Positions 1-12,595 of a DNA stretch of 64,000 nucleotides are shown here, one piece after another; position 1 is the stretch's first letter; each line of letters begins with the position of its first letter. This DNA comes from Diadema setosum (Eukaryota; Echinodermata; Echinoidea; Diadematoida; Diadematidae). The translations under genes were made by a program, and so were the position numbers. Location: positions 25,763,934-25,827,933 of the forward strand of contig NC_092688.1 of NCBI RefSeq assembly GCF_964275005.1, written 5' to 3'. The notes below the pieces were generated by a model, which worked only from the letters and a program-made list of their open reading frames with translations, searched no databases and was not told the origin of the DNA.

Positions 1-229
1 TGTACAGGTTTAGGGTTTAGATGCACACTCTTGGTCAAGAAAAAAAAAACTATAGAAAGGTTGCTCTAACAGCTTGGATGCCTCCTAATAGGTCTATAGT
101 ACATCATGACGATGTGAGACAACATGCACATGGTTAGCGGGAAAAAGATTATTAGCATTCCAAATTATTACCCATGGTTCATTTCCTTCATATGGCATGT
201 AGGCCTATAGAAATACATCAGTACTAGCA

Positions 230-370
230 TCATACTCTTTCGACGTCCTTGTAATCCTCAGATGTTTGCACTTTTAGACGGGTTGTATAGAAGTAAGCGC
301 ATGCATCTTTCATTCTAATCCAGACAGGTTTGGCGTGATCCCTGATCAATTCTTCCATGACGTACTGGTG
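230..370 (-). CDS. Candidate terminal coding exon of an unrecognised gene
   Basis: Read on the minus strand, a pyrimidine-rich tract ending in TTTTTACCAG is followed by an open frame of 46 codons that ends in TGA at 230-232. The peptide looks like real coding sequence (HQYVMEELIRDHAKP near its start, WIRMKDACAYFYTTRL in the middle). It is hydrophilic with a mixed composition, unlike the low-complexity frames around it. The exon opens in phase 0. I do not recognise the family. The rest of the gene should lie to the right on the same strand, and the CpG-rich block near 7.1-7.5 kb with a good splice donor is a possible 5' end, but I could not assign the exons in between. It could also be a chance open frame. 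Confidence 0.4.
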   Translation of the reverse strand, partial: HQYVMEELIRDHAKPVWIRMKDACAYFYTTRLKVQTSEDYKDVERV

Positions 371-2573
371 CTGGTAAAAAGAAATGATTACACAAGGAAA
401 ACAAATCAGTTGACTTTGCAATACAATGGACTTGACTGCTCCCATAGATTCCGAAAATAAATGAATAGCAAAGAAGATGACTGAATCCATAGCAAGTTCA
501 AATTATAAGGGTAGAACAGAATCCCTTTTTCACATGAGCACTTAGTGTCTTGCATCAGTTTTTACTTACTTTGCTGAATTTTCTGAAAATAATTCAGGTC
601 TTTTTTTGTTGTTGCTTCCTTCTTATTCATCATCATTATCAAGCAGAGTTACGACCATTACTGTATCCTTTGTCTCTTGGGTGTAGATATTGACATCTGT
701 AATTTACACTTTCAGTAGTATTTGCAATAAATCAATTTTCCATATTTTTTCTCTTTTTTTATGGATTGGATTCGGTTGTTGGGAGTAGGTCCTCTCCCCC
801 TCCCCCCTAAAAAACAAACAAACAGAAGAACTTAAAGCATTTAAAATCTGCATTTTATAGAAAATCATTCACATGCCCTTTAAGTACAGGTGTACATAAT
901 ATTCATTGATTTGGCTCTGCAATTTTGAGTACTAACTTGATTTCCACTTTCCACATGGGTAGTAGACAGTGATGCATCACCAGTTGATTTAATCTGCTGA
1001 CTGCACCATGCCTCATTCTCTGCCAGCAGAGGTAATGTCTTACTCTGGATTTATACAGTCGTCAGGACATCATCATCATCCACTTTGGTGTCATCGCTTT
1101 TCAAGACATCCTAATGGGCTTTACATTCAACTTTCACCACCTGTTGAGTTATGAAGAATTTACAGGGAATAAAACTGAATTTTCACTCAAAATATATTCA
1201 CTAACCCATCGTCATTCACATTCACATAACTTCGTAAAATTAAAGATACAGTGAAATCAGAGTTTTCTTGTGATTATATAAGCTTTGCTTTTTTCTACAC
1301 AGAGGAATAAAAATCAGTGTGTTGTAATGTATCATTCCCAGTCTAATCAAGTAAATGCACTACCTAAATTTTGTAAGGAGAAAAAAAAAATTAACATGAG
1401 CTGTCTACCTGGGTTTTTTTTTCTTTTTTCCCCTGTAAACTCTCTCTCTCTCTCTCTCTCTCTCTAAATTTAGTGGAGGTTCTGAGGTTCCAATGGGATG
1501 AGAAAATTAGACCAAAATAGGCCCTATTGTACCACCCCCCCCCCCAAAAAAAAAAAAAAAAAAATACCATGAGGTGGATTTGCCATGAGCAAACTGAAAT
1601 CAAAATCACCAATCTACCTGCTCATTATAATTTAGAACACTAATTAAAATAGCTTATCACTTAAATTTAAGATTTATGAGAGGTTTTAAAATGAAGCATG
1701 ATTTGGAAGATCCTGTCACACCCCCATCCCCCCCCCCCCATTGTGTCCTTGTTTTGCTGTAGGCCTATCATGTGCACTCACACCAAAAGTAAATCCTTCC
1801 TTAATAACATGAAAGTGTTACTGTCTACTACAAATGTATACATCTTACTCCAAAACATGTACAAACACATTGTATAAGATTATTTGCAAATAAAATTTGG
1901 TGAGATATCTCATGTGGTTTAGGGCCTATTGTTAGTACATAAATCAACGATTAACATAAAGTGTTTCTAAACAGGAGACTTGTTACCTGTGTGGTGTCTC
2001 CCGATCTGCTTGCCCCAAATAACTCAACCCAACTGTATCTCGGATGACGATTGGTGATAATGATGATGATGACGGTCTAGACCCTAATCAACATTGTTGC
2101 TCTCCTGTTTATAGAATAATCAGGGAAATAAAACTTACTGGAAGGCATCAAAAATAAGGACTATGGTCTAGAAGAACCTAACAATAGACACTAACGTTAC
2201 ACGGATAGGCCTGATACACTTTGACTGATGATGTTGAATTCAGGTAGAGTGATCTCAGACTTTCACTGTTTTATAGTTACTGAATAACCCCATGAAAACA
2301 CTAAAGTTACAATCAACAAAGTCACATTGATTTAGTAAGTACAATCTGTAATACCAAAGGGACTTAGAAATTTATTGACGCAACATATTAGTCCAGCCAA
2401 TTAACGTTACATTACAAAATACCAGCTTTCAATGAAGACTTAACATGTTACCTCTTTAACAGATTCTTGGGAAATGATATTTTCTCCTAAAGTGAGACGA
2501 AATTGAGGTAAATCTGTTGAATATTTTTGGTGAAATAGTGGTTACAATAAAGGCGGTCGATGAGTAGTACAGA
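371..2573. other. Non-coding stretch, probably intronic
   Basis: No convincing gene is visible. The stretch is AT-rich, with a (CT)n run at 1441-1465, poly-C/poly-A tracts near 1535-1562 and 1730-1740, and trinucleotide repeats. A short minus-strand frame near 1054-1114 (reading DVLKSDDTKVDDDD before a stop) follows an AG dinucleotide, but its acceptor is weak, so I do not call it an exon. Positions 70-130 resemble part of the 842-bp element at 14219-15060. Confidence 0.5.
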
Positions 2574-2769
2574 CACTAGGCCCAAAACCACTATTTCGGC
2601 ACAATTGGACAATCGCAAAACGCGAAAATTAAAGTTTTTAGAATAGGTTTCATTTTTATACCAATCCATGACACAAATATTTAAGTTTGTAGTTGAAAAA
2701 TATGAACACACAATCTTGCTTTATTTTTGTGGTGTGATAATTTCTTTCATAGGGCGTAGATTTCATCAT

Positions 2770-5700
2770 GTAACATACGTTACCAATGTCATTCTATTTC
2801 AAATGCTTTAAGATTGGTGACTACAGTCTATGATTGAGATAATTATGCGTCAGATGTGAAGTATACCATCGGCTGCCATGTTTGTAAATGCTGCCTGCAG
2901 ATGGGAAGGATGGCAAATGACCTGTATGCTATACTGAACACAGCATGTCCTATTGTGTTAAATCTTATTTCATGTAATGTTCATTTGTTTTCTCGATAAT
3001 TTGATGTCAGACTTTCTTCCTGAGAAAATATTTTCAACATTCATCAGTCCCAAATTGCCAGCCAATTCTTGAGTATCATCGATGAAACATGTGAATCTAT
3101 GTGCGCAAAAATATATTCGTCAGACTCCACGTAACGTATGTTTCATGTTAATGTAACGTAAGTTACAAAGATAATACTACTACATGCGCAACTGATTTTG
3201 GTACTTTTTATTTTTGGTTTTGGTATATATTCTTACACTAATTTCTCGTCAACTCTAAGTGAACGTATATTATAACAAGATGTCGCAATATCATGGTGAT
3301 ACAATTCTCAAAAATTACAATTGAAATAGTTGTAAAACTGCAAGACTTTATAACATGTCCGCGTATAAACTCTGGAGTAGAACATTAATCCGTTACTGTT
3401 GATATTTTGAAGACAATTGGCTTCATACTTATGAATTTATGGCATTGAAATGATAAGAGTTGGGAACATGCTTTCACGTGCCTTCACGGACGAAAATATT
3501 GTCATGATGTACGTGTAATATAAAACGAGTGGTGGGTAACGTAGGTTTCACTTCAATTTTATCATAATGGAATTTTTCGTATGCTTGACGTCTTGTAATG
3601 TGTTATCTTCATATTGATGTCTTGTAACTTGTTATCTTCAGCTGTCACTTCATGCTGTTGAAAGATATGTTTCGAATCCATAACTTTACAGACTCCATAA
3701 CTTTGCTGTCGCAACCTGTCGCAACAGTTATTCTATGCAGGAACAGTTTGAAATTAGCAGTTGCAATACAATCTTCACAAGATTTTTAACACTTGTATGA
3801 AACAAGAAACGGCAGAAACGAGATGGTTACTCTACTAAAGTGCTTCATAATGAACAATAACGCCGTATTGCTTGTATTTGAAATTTCTGAACTCGGTAAA
3901 CAAGAGATATGGAGAGAAGGAACCAAGAAATGTTCTTTGTTAATTAAATAAATGACCACTTTACTAAGTTGACTATGGCAAATGAGGTCGATGAAATAAC
4001 GTCAAATTACATAGTACTGTTGCATTAGCACAATACTGGGTAGGATGAATGAAATTGTCATTAGTGAAATGATGTACTCGATTGTCCTTGTTATGTATGC
4101 ATAAGACAGTATAATCCACAACGATAACAAGAATAACAAGTCTTGCATTAATAATTCTTGCCGTATCTGGAAATTGTCTCCTGCATGGAAAAATGTTTTT
4201 GAATCGTTCAAAAGAAAAGTGAAAGGACAAGTTGCTATACATGCACAACAAAGGTACTGATAATGATTACAGGCAGGCCCGTAAGTAGGATTTTCATGGG
4301 GTGGGGGATGGGGTCAGAGTTAGAAAAAGTCGACTTCTTCCAGTTTTAATCACCTGACAGGGAGAAAAATAAAAGCTCCCGTGCCATTTTTTCTTTTGTT
4401 TCATTTCTTTTACCAGGTTTCATCGACTGACAAGCAAGAAAAAAAAAGAAAGAAAAGAAAATTGAAGAAATATAAAGAAAGGCTTCAGCTTAATTCTATG
4501 CTGCCATTACAAGCCCAATTTCATGTTTTTTTTATTTGTTTAATTCAAACTGGGGAGGAGGATTCTGCGATTCATTTTTTCTTTTTATTTCCTTTTGTTT
4601 ATATTTTGACTGCTGGCAAAGGGGCGGGGGACCTCGAACCCCCTCCCCTATAGTTACCCTGGTAGGGTAAATAAAGAAAAAAAAGATGCGTGACTTTGTT
4701 TCTTTTTTTGTCAACTACGCGACGGGTACATGTTTTTTTTTTCTTGAATCTTTGTTTAGAGGTATGATTTTTCGCCAATCTGATTGCAGCTTATACGTTC
4801 CCTATACATGGGGTTTTAGTCTTAGCACTGCTCTTCCCCATTGCAACTGCATTAACTTCAACGAGAAGGAAGAACAAAAAATGTTGATGTCTTAAACATA
4901 TATCTTACTGAAACATACATCACTATAATTATTATTAGCATTATTATTATCATGTAGGCCTGATCTATGATGGTATACTCAGTAATAGTTAAAATTACAT
5001 TTCTTTAATGCACATGTATTTTTGTTACCTTTTCTTCATTCAAAGTGTGTTTTTCTTCACTTTGAGATCATCAACGATATAACGACACAAATTTGAGTTA
5101 ATTTTCTCCGTTAGAAATAGTCAGGTAGTAGTAAGTCACCATATTGATTTATGATAACCGAAGATAAATATAATTGTAAAGACTTATTTCCCTATGAAAT
5201 TCCTTCAACTATAGTTCTGGAACAGTTAAATGTTATTTTTATCCACGCACATTCTCTAAAATATCCTTTTTCAATGACATGAATTGATGAAACTTACGTT
5301 ACCAAAACTAGAAACTTACGTTACTATATTAATGCAGGGACCTGATCCAATAGTTTTGAAGTAGAGATCTGCGTAATCCCTAAGTTTATTAGCTATTTAT
5401 TGAATTTTCTTAAAACAATGTTAAATTCATTGTTTATACCTGGAATATGACATCATTAAAGCCAAGTTGAACATCAACGCCCACCAAACGATTTTTTTTT
5501 CAAAGATACTATGATTATGTCCCCTGTTACTGCATCCTCCTAACAAACAAGAACATACAGCTGTAAATGAATTTGATATGTTTTGACGGAGAAACTCATC
5601 AACATCATAACTGCAACAATTAAATTGTCTCAAATTAAATGGGCTTTTCTGTGGATTGTCTGTTATCAACATGACAACATCTTGAAACTTACGTTACCAA

Positions 5701-6423
5701 AATTTGAAACATACGTTACGTAATAAATTGAGTGATTTATTTCAAAAGAATAAACCTGTACAGCAACGCAATAACTGGATTTTTACGGTGGAATCTACTG
5801 ACTTAATAAAGACACAATAAACAGAAGTAAAGCATGATTCTATGAAAAACAACAACACATTTCCAACAATCAAATACTTACTCAGTTTTTCAACACATCA
5901 TGTAAAGGTATTTTGCGCGCTGCCAGTGCTCAAGATGCCATTGAAAGAAGTTGCTGAGCTATCCCATGACCTCAAATCGACGGCACAGATTCGAGAAATG
6001 TACATTTAGGTGGTAATTAATGGTGTAATTAAGCTTTCTGTCATTTGGTGGTAACGTAAGTTACATCACGTATGTTACACTTGTGGATTAAATCGTATAA
6101 GTTAGCAACATAATAGTGAATCTTTTGCCACCCATGGGTATGACGACAATCTACTCCATTAGTCTCAACTCTAGAACAATCATTCAGAGCCATGCACCTT
6201 CATACTTTTTACAAAGATGGTAACGTATGTTACTTCTCTTAAATCTACCTTTTTAAAATCTATATTTGCGAGATTAGCAGTCGCATGTCTTTTGAAGCTG
6301 TGTGATGAAATATCTTTTAACATAAACTTACACCCCTTTTGGTCAGAAAAACAATACAATTGTGTAGTACTCACTGTAATAGCATAACCAAGTTGGCAGT
6401 ACAAAGATGGTAACGTATGTTTC
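2770..6423. repeat. Subterminal 14-bp near-palindromes, consensus GTAACGTATGTTAC
   Basis: Copies lie at 2770-2783, 3131-3144, 3153-3166, 3536-3549, 5289-5302, 5311-5324, 5684-5697, 5706-5719, 6051-6064, 6065-6078 (partial), 6220-6233 and 6410-6423. Variants end in TTTC instead of TTAC, or have TAAG for TATG. Several are paired about 22 bp apart. All lie inside the 4.24-kb element and none lies in its middle 1.7 kb. Such clustering near the ends is typical of transposase-binding subterminal repeats (inference). Confidence 0.75.
5921..6009 (+). other. Weak candidate exon inside the 4.24-kb element
   Basis: After CTGCCAG, a short plus-strand frame reads LKMPLKEVAELSHDLKSTAQ and a few more residues before TAG. 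It has protein-like composition but is only about 29 codons long. It could be the last exon of an element-encoded protein or chance. Nothing else in the element supports it. Confidence 0.2.
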
Positions 6424-7095
6424 AGCGGATCTGGCGACACATTTCCATCAGTTATTTTGTTGATAAAGAATGGTTAGTTTAAAAAGTTGTGTTAGGTTTT
6501 CATAGAACCTTAAGCCACTTTTCTGAAACCGTGAGTAAGCTTCCGCTTTATGCTCATATTTTCCCACAAAGTTGAGAAAACATTAAAAATCATCGTTGGC
6601 GACATGCACTTTTAAGCCTGTTGGCCGAACTTATCCCTCCACCAATGGCTTAGTGGTATAATTTCGCCTTCGAAATGATTTCAGTTTTTGTTTATATGTC
6701 CCTTGGTATCACATAAAATCACAGGGGCATTTTGAAAGAGCTTTTTATCTCTCCTAGGTGAGAAGGAACATGAGCGACACGATTTTTGACCAATTGCGCC
6801 GAAATAGTGGTTTTGGGCCACTAGGTCTAGACAGTACGTCAGTACATAATGTAGGTCCAACCATACGTATAGGCCCTAACGTAGAACCATAACGTTGGGT
6901 CGTTAGGCAAAATCTGTAACGTTAGAGCGTTCCCCGATAATACTAGTTAACATTAAATCTAACAGTTAGAAATCTATAAAACAAATAAAAATCTTCAAGG
7001 GCGTAGCCTATTTCTACGACCACAGTTTTACATTAAACGAGGGCAATTTTGCAATAAATCTTGGTATTTACAAAGACAAAGAGCAGCAGACTCAC

Positions 7096-7520
7096 CGCTT
7101 TCATGCAGGCCGGCCAGGCTATAACTCTATCGCTTCGACGCCATTAAGAATAATACACAGTGCTCTATATGCAGTCGATACATCACGGCGCGGTGGACAC
7201 ACACAGGCCTAGGCGCAGGCTAGCCAGCCAATCAGACAGATCCATCCGTACAGGTACGCACAAATCTCCTTTCCCGCCAATTGTGCGTGCATTATGGTCA
7301 TATGAATAGAACGAGTGTGCGCTAGAAGCACACGCACAGGATACCACTGCGTGCGTTGTGGCCGCGGCCGTCACATGCGCTGCTGACTTGTAAAGTACGA
7401 GTATTACAGTGTTTATATTAAACATGTGCGGTGTGTAGAACGTGTTTATGAGGGGTTCTAAAAGTAAACGCGTCTGTTTACCCTGACAGTAGAAGTGTTT
7501 AGGCCTAACCAACAAACAAT
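7096..7520 (-). promoter_or_regulatory. CpG-rich 5' end of a minus-strand gene (candidate promoter and first exon)
   Basis: This block is clearly richer in CG dinucleotides than its surroundings. On the minus strand a strong splice donor (AAAGCG followed by GTGAGTC) sits at 7095/7096. An ATG nine bases before the donor would give a three-codon coding start, and an upstream ATG opens a five-codon frame that stops, so it would be an upstream ORF. This is what a first exon and promoter look like, and it may belong to the gene whose candidate last exon is at 230-370. The 110-codon open frame across the block is probably a CpG-island artefact. Confidence 0.4.
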
Positions 7521-7854
7521 TGGGTATTGCCCTAGACCATGAACGAAATCATTAACAAAAACAACTCCCATTTTTTTTCTAGCAGTTAAAATATAGGACT
7601 CTACATGTGAAACCAAAATATAAATTCATCACAGTTGCATTACATATTTTTAGGTTATCCTTTTTCTTTATTGATTAGGCATATAGTATATCCACGAAAG
7701 GCCTAAAACATGAATTATATCATAATGCATCTTGATGTCGTAACAGTTTCCACTATCTCGTGATAAAAGGGAACTAGAAATTACAATTTACACACCATTT
7801 CCAACACTTCTCCATATATATGTGGACATATTGAGATTAACATAGCGTGACCAG

Positions 7855-7986
7855 AATAAACACTCCAACTAAACACTCCAAGCTAAACACTTTAACTCTC
7901 AATACTTTACACGTGCTATACACACCGGGTGTTTAGATGTTAAACAAAGTGTTTAGATTTTCAACACTGTGTTTAGTTCATAAACA
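7855..7986. repeat. Inverted cluster of TAAACACT / AGTGTTTA words
   Basis: The left half carries TAAACACT three times and the right half its complement AGTGTTTAG or GTGTTTAG at least four times, so the block folds into a long imperfect hairpin of about 130 bp. It is probably a small MITE. No equivalent was seen next to copies B and C. Confidence 0.45.
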
Positions 7987-8009
7987 TGTCGCATGTCGCA
8001 TTTTTTACA

Positions 8010-8340
8010 GTGTTCGGACTTGCAAATCTTATTTCATTTTCAGATTAACAACCCTTCGGCGTAACAAACTGTAATTAATTTTCGCAACATCAAACCTTCG
8101 GAATAATGAACTTTATTTGATTTTCGGATTAGAGAACGTTCGGACTATTGAATCGTTTTCGTTTTCTGATCGACAAACCTTTGGACTTACGAACTTTATT
8201 TACGAATCTTATTACATGTTAGGATTAACGAACCTTCAAAATACCGAATTTGATATCATTTTTTAGACCAACAAGCCTTCTGAATCACTCCACAAATGTT
8301 CGGATTTAGGAACCCTATTTCATTTTCAGAATACAAACAT
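8010..8340. repeat. Degenerate ~42-bp tandem repeat downstream of copy A
   Basis: Units carry the words ATTTTCGGATTA and AACCTTCGGANTANTGAAC at roughly 42-bp intervals. The same array follows the stop codon of copies B and C, so it was part of the duplicated unit and probably lies in or just beyond the 3' UTR. Confidence 0.55.
8195..8200 (-). promoter_or_regulatory. Candidate polyadenylation signal, copy A
   Basis: AATAAA on the minus strand, about 260 nt downstream of the tail stop. It is conserved at the same place in copies B and C. Confidence 0.4.
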
Positions 8341-8459
8341 CTGGGTATAGGGAGTGTGTGTTTCGGAATAACGAACATCCAGAATGGCGAATATCATCCA
8401 TCGTATATAGTCGTCGTTGTTGTGACGTGTAAGACACAGTTCATAAAATAAGTGTAAAG

Positions 8460-9275
8460 TCATATTGCGAGTTCTGGTTCACGAGGAATACTCTCATACA
8501 CTGTTGAATCGAGGTCATCTTCTCTTCTTGGGGAAATGTCGCTTTCGTATAAATCTATTTTTGTGGACGGAAAGTTGTTTTGGCTCTCACAGCGATCATT
8601 GATGTTTTCATCAGTATGTGCTTCTAAAACGAGATAGCCATGTTCATCCACCTCATGCTCAACTTGTGACGTGCTAGGATAGATAGAAGCTGCATATAAA
8701 GGATCGTTCTGGGTCATCGCATAAGGGTCAAATTCGTCATTTCCTTAGACATTCAAGTAGGTAGGACAGTTCTCCGTTTCTAAAGTGGGTGCAGCTTGGT
8801 CGGAAACTGAAGGAATTTCATGGTAGATTGGAAACTGGTAGTTCCTATATTGACCAGTGTCACCTACAGCTTTGGATGTGGTGGATGATGCTATGTTGAT
8901 GTCTTTACCACAGCGTGAGCCACTGGCAATGTCACTGGCCTCTATGGCATCTCGACTTGCTTCAGGCTGAAATCTAGTAGCTCTGTGCAGACTGACATTG
9001 GAAAGGAGGTAGCCGTCTTCATCAACATCTTCATCTTTATCAAAGTGTCTTGATTGAAGAAATATGACCTTCTTCTTCCCTTTCTTCTCTGAGCCTGACA
9101 TGTCCATGTATAGTGCTTTCCTGCTATTAGCTCCCATATGTATACACTCAAAAAAGTGTTCACTCTCCGGGTGTATGACGTCATAAGAAGGACGTGATCT
9201 AGTCTCTGCTGAATTTGCAATACCTCTCCCGATGCTCATTCTAGTTTCAAGAGACAGGTCTGGTGACATGTGACC
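8460..9275 (-). pseudogene. Copy A tail exon, with premature TAA
   Basis: The acceptor (TAG before GGTCACATG) and phase 0 start match copies B and C. The frame reads through SYDVI, ALYMDM and DEDGYLLS motifs, then meets TAA at 8745-8747 where copy C has GAA. About 94 further codons remain open in the same frame to the normal stop at 8460. The truncation would remove DEHGYLVL, the two YES motifs and the LYAASIY segment. Confidence 0.85.
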
Positions 9276-10251
9276 CTATTTCATGAAAGACACAATGAGT
9301 CTCCATGAGGCACATCTATCATACTATTGTATCATATCCTGAAAAGGTATTTTCTGCTTAAAACTAAAATATTACTCATGAAACTTGCAGGATTGCCACA
9401 TCATCAAAGCAAGTTGGAATAAAACTATAGAAAAACGAGACTGAAGAATAGGACCTATTCTAGTGCACTTCTTGGGTCAGCTTATGTCGACGATTGTGTG
9501 TGAACCATGTCAGCATTTAAAACTAAACAGCTAAAAAGCAAGATGTACACTACTTATTGTATTGTCATATAACTTAGAATTTTGGGCACAGCGTAGTAAT
9601 ATACTGTTCCTGATTATGTCAGAGGCACTGCTGTTCATATTTTTTTTTTTAATAATCATGATAGTACGCATACACATTTCGAGGTGGAAAATCGAGATAA
9701 CAAATTTGTAGCAGAAGTGACTAAATTGGTCTCCGAAAACTGCTAAAAAGCACCACTGCTTTCAGGCAATGATTCTAAGCGCAAAAACGTATTTAAAGAA
9801 GATGTACCACTGTAAGAAAATACTATCTATAAAATCAAAAAGTCGACCAGAAATGCATTGTACGATTATGCATGTTTATTTGGCAAAAATAAATCTATGC
9901 AAATTTTTGTGGATTTTCTGGTAGCCGTTGAGAATAAATTCCTTCTTTTTTTTTTTCCAGATTACTCAATATTTTCTCATGCAAGTTCAGCTGCAGGGAG
10001 CATTTATATTCATTTACGTAAGTTAGATGGACCACGAATTGGATTTATTATATTCAAAACTCACTACACGCTGTGAATTTTTAAAGAAAATGAAAAAAAA
10101 AAGTTGAGGAGATTTTTCTGCTACATTTTCCGTCCCAAGCCTGCTCAACCCCCCCCCCCCCACAGAAACACACATACGTACAGTGAAATTCTCACTTCTA
10201 AACTGAAAATTGAAACCCGTGACCCATAAGACGTAATTTGTCTGTCATTAC

Positions 10252-10405
10252 CTCTGCACGGTTCTCATACGCGTTCTCTGGATGAGCTGTGGCGCCTCCG
10301 TGATCTCCTGTGCCTTCAATATGAGTCGAAGTGTTTGGCGGATTCAGTTGCGACTGCACTTCATTGGAATGGACTTTCGACTTTTGACTTGAAGCTTGTC
10401 GACGC
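10252..10405 (-). pseudogene. Copy A juxtamembrane cytoplasmic exon
   Basis: 154 nt, entering in phase 2 and leaving in phase 0. It is flanked by TATAG acceptor and GTAATGA donor. It encodes RRQASSQKSKVHS at its start and an NAYENR motif near its end. Open by itself; it belongs to the disabled copy. Confidence 0.75.
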
Positions 10406-11682
10406 CTATACGTATAACATAAAATGAATAAAGAAAGAAAGCAATGCTCTTAGAATGCATATACTGTCAAACTGAAGAGGACGTTACTGTAGATCACAGC
10501 ACAAATAAGTCCATTATCAAAAAATTATTAATATCATTCTTTTTTTTTTTCAATTTTTCATTGCTTTCAATAAACAAATTGTGATACAAAATTTCTGTCA
10601 CTACAGTATCTAACACAGCAGAATACAAATACCACCACTTTTTTCTTTCCTTTTATGTCGTAGTATCTAATGTAGCTCAAATTAGTTTAACTTTTGGCAG
10701 CAGAGTTTTGAGATGAGCAAAATTAAATCGAGATTTAACAGTCCCATTTTCATTGATTAGCATGTAATTATAATCATAATGTTACCAAGGAGGTTCAAGA
10801 GAATGGAGTCACAACCGTCTTATATATCCATTTCCTAGACGTTCGATACCGCCACTCACATATGCCACATATTTGAAGCATGTGCCAAACAGGATCTGCC
10901 GTGCAGAGGGGAAGACAATTGACCCGTGTCTCATTGCATTATCACCAGTCACTCTGTAGGAAGATATGTCTTTGTGATGATAATACTTTTCGCTATCTCT
11001 TCTTATAAAAGACAGGTGATATATAATGGTAAAGACACGGGGATGCGCGAATAGGATTTGGACGAAAAAAAAATGATGAACTAAAAATGAAAATTACTCG
11101 ACTGGGGATATCCGTGCACTAATCTGATAGAATATCAATAAAGAATTATACTTGAAGATTCCAGTTTTATTTGTGGGAATTTAGTGGAAAAGTGATCAAA
11201 CCGGCTTTCCAGGATGAAACAGTTTTAAACACTTTAACATGATACAGCTGTGATCTACACTTTTGCACAAATTTCTGGACGGGATTGATTTTTGTTTTAT
11301 ATGCTTTATCATTAAGTGAGATTTCATTTTATTTAATAAATAAACTAGCAAAATATAGCCAACATTATCAAATGAATCTTCAGATCGCTCAGCGAGACGG
11401 CGGCATCAAACATCGATCATCAAAGGCACACATGCACGTGTGGACGTGTTTTGTACATCAATAGAAAACTGACAACTGTTTGAATAATTACAGCCAGTTG
11501 AAACTCCAAATCTTAAACCTCCTCGATGTTACCAAACATCAGCAGAAGGACGCGATGGGTAAAACAATACTAATTCTGGCATAGATATTTTCTCTGCTAT
11601 CTGATTTATTTTACTTTTTTCGACTCCATATAAACAAACGCGGCATCATGTTTTTGTTTTGGTGATGGTTTTCTTATCAAAA

Positions 11683-12332
11683 TGTGACCCTGCATCACAG
11701 AACCAACAAAAAGTCGCCAGACATGGATTTTCAGCTATTCTGAAAGAGCAGACTCCAAGCTTTAAAATGATATATAATTCAATTAAAATGCACTCTTCTA
11801 ACCTATCTAAATATTGGAAACAAAGCACACACTCTGGAAAAGTGTGAACTGGGAAAAGAGGCTCTAAAGTACATGGTCTATTCAAGCGCGATGAATTGGA
11901 CAAGAAGAGGATGTACGCCATCGGAGCAACCACATCGAAGACATTATCAAATCAAGCTGAAATTCAGCATGCTCTATTAACACATTCTGTCCATGATTAA
12001 TGCCAACTTTTAAAGCAGTAGCATTTTGTTTTCAAAAGTTATTAGAATTGAAAGTGAAGAGTGTGCAAAAGATTTTCATGAAATGAAAGGAGCCTCTAAG
12101 ACATGCCCGATCACACTACTCTACAAAAAAGGGGTTGTTGAAAAACTGCTGAAAACGCACTTTTCAATCCATCTTATACTCCCAAACTTAGGAATGATGT
12201 AGAAGCAGAATAGCTCTTTCAGAAAACATGGAAAACTCAAGATTGACTTGGTTGACCAGTTTCACCTTTTTTGAGTCCTCACGTAAAATCAAGGGGTGCA
12301 ACTTTTTGTTGGTTTTGTCATGGACGATCACA
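11683..12332. mobile_element. ~650-bp MITE-like element in a copy A intron
   Basis: Ends are inverted: TGTGACCCTGCA...AACAAAAAGTCG at left and the complement (CAACTTTTTGTTGG...GATCACA) at right. A related copy lies at 25742-26431. The B and C introns at this place lack it, so it inserted after duplication. Confidence 0.55.
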
Positions 12333-12595
12333 AGTTATGTTGAACAAATACTGTGTCAAAAGTTTTGGGCGACAGATGGAATAATATAATAAAATGTCTG
12401 GCAACCAGAAACTGAGGTTTTCGTGACATGTTCACCTACCAATTAAAAAAGAGGAATGCAGATCATCAGCAAACTTACTTCAACATTCATGTGCATTTAA
12501 TGTACACTCACTTCTGAATGTTATGCTTTGTTTAGTGAGTCGCATAAAATGATTTCACACCCCAGATTTACAAACTTGTTTTGACAAAAATTCAC

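Larger units (their letters stand above)
2580..6818. mobile_element. 4.24-kb DNA-transposon-like element with 29-bp inverted ends and 6-bp target duplication
   Basis: The left end (2580-2608) and right end (6790-6818) are inverted copies of a 29-bp sequence beginning GCCCAAAACCACTATTTCGG, with one mismatch. CACTAG directly repeats on both sides (2574-2579 and 6819-6824), which is the signature of a target-site duplication. Inside are at least 12 copies of a near-palindromic 14-bp motif in two clusters, one toward each end. No intact transposase is visible. The superfamily is not assigned; a 6-bp duplication is known for Polinton and Dada elements, but these ends do not look like Polinton ends. 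A low-complexity patch with GGGG runs (about 4270-4660) may be a nested insertion. Confidence 0.75.
6825..8459. other. Spacer between the left gene and receptor copy A
   Basis: Apart from the CpG-rich block, this holds an AAACACT inverted cluster (7855-7986) and the degenerate 42-bp repeats that follow all three receptor copies. No other gene is seen. Confidence 0.5.

Noticed and set aside
6640-6700. tRNA-like A box (GGCTTAGTGGTATAATTTCG)
   Set aside because: It resembles the 5' half of a tRNA, but no T arm/B box or acceptor stem pairing follows, so it is at most a SINE relic or chance.
7183-7515. 110-codon minus-strand open frame
   Set aside because: It coincides with a CpG-rich block, has erratic composition and no domain, and is better explained as a promoter region.
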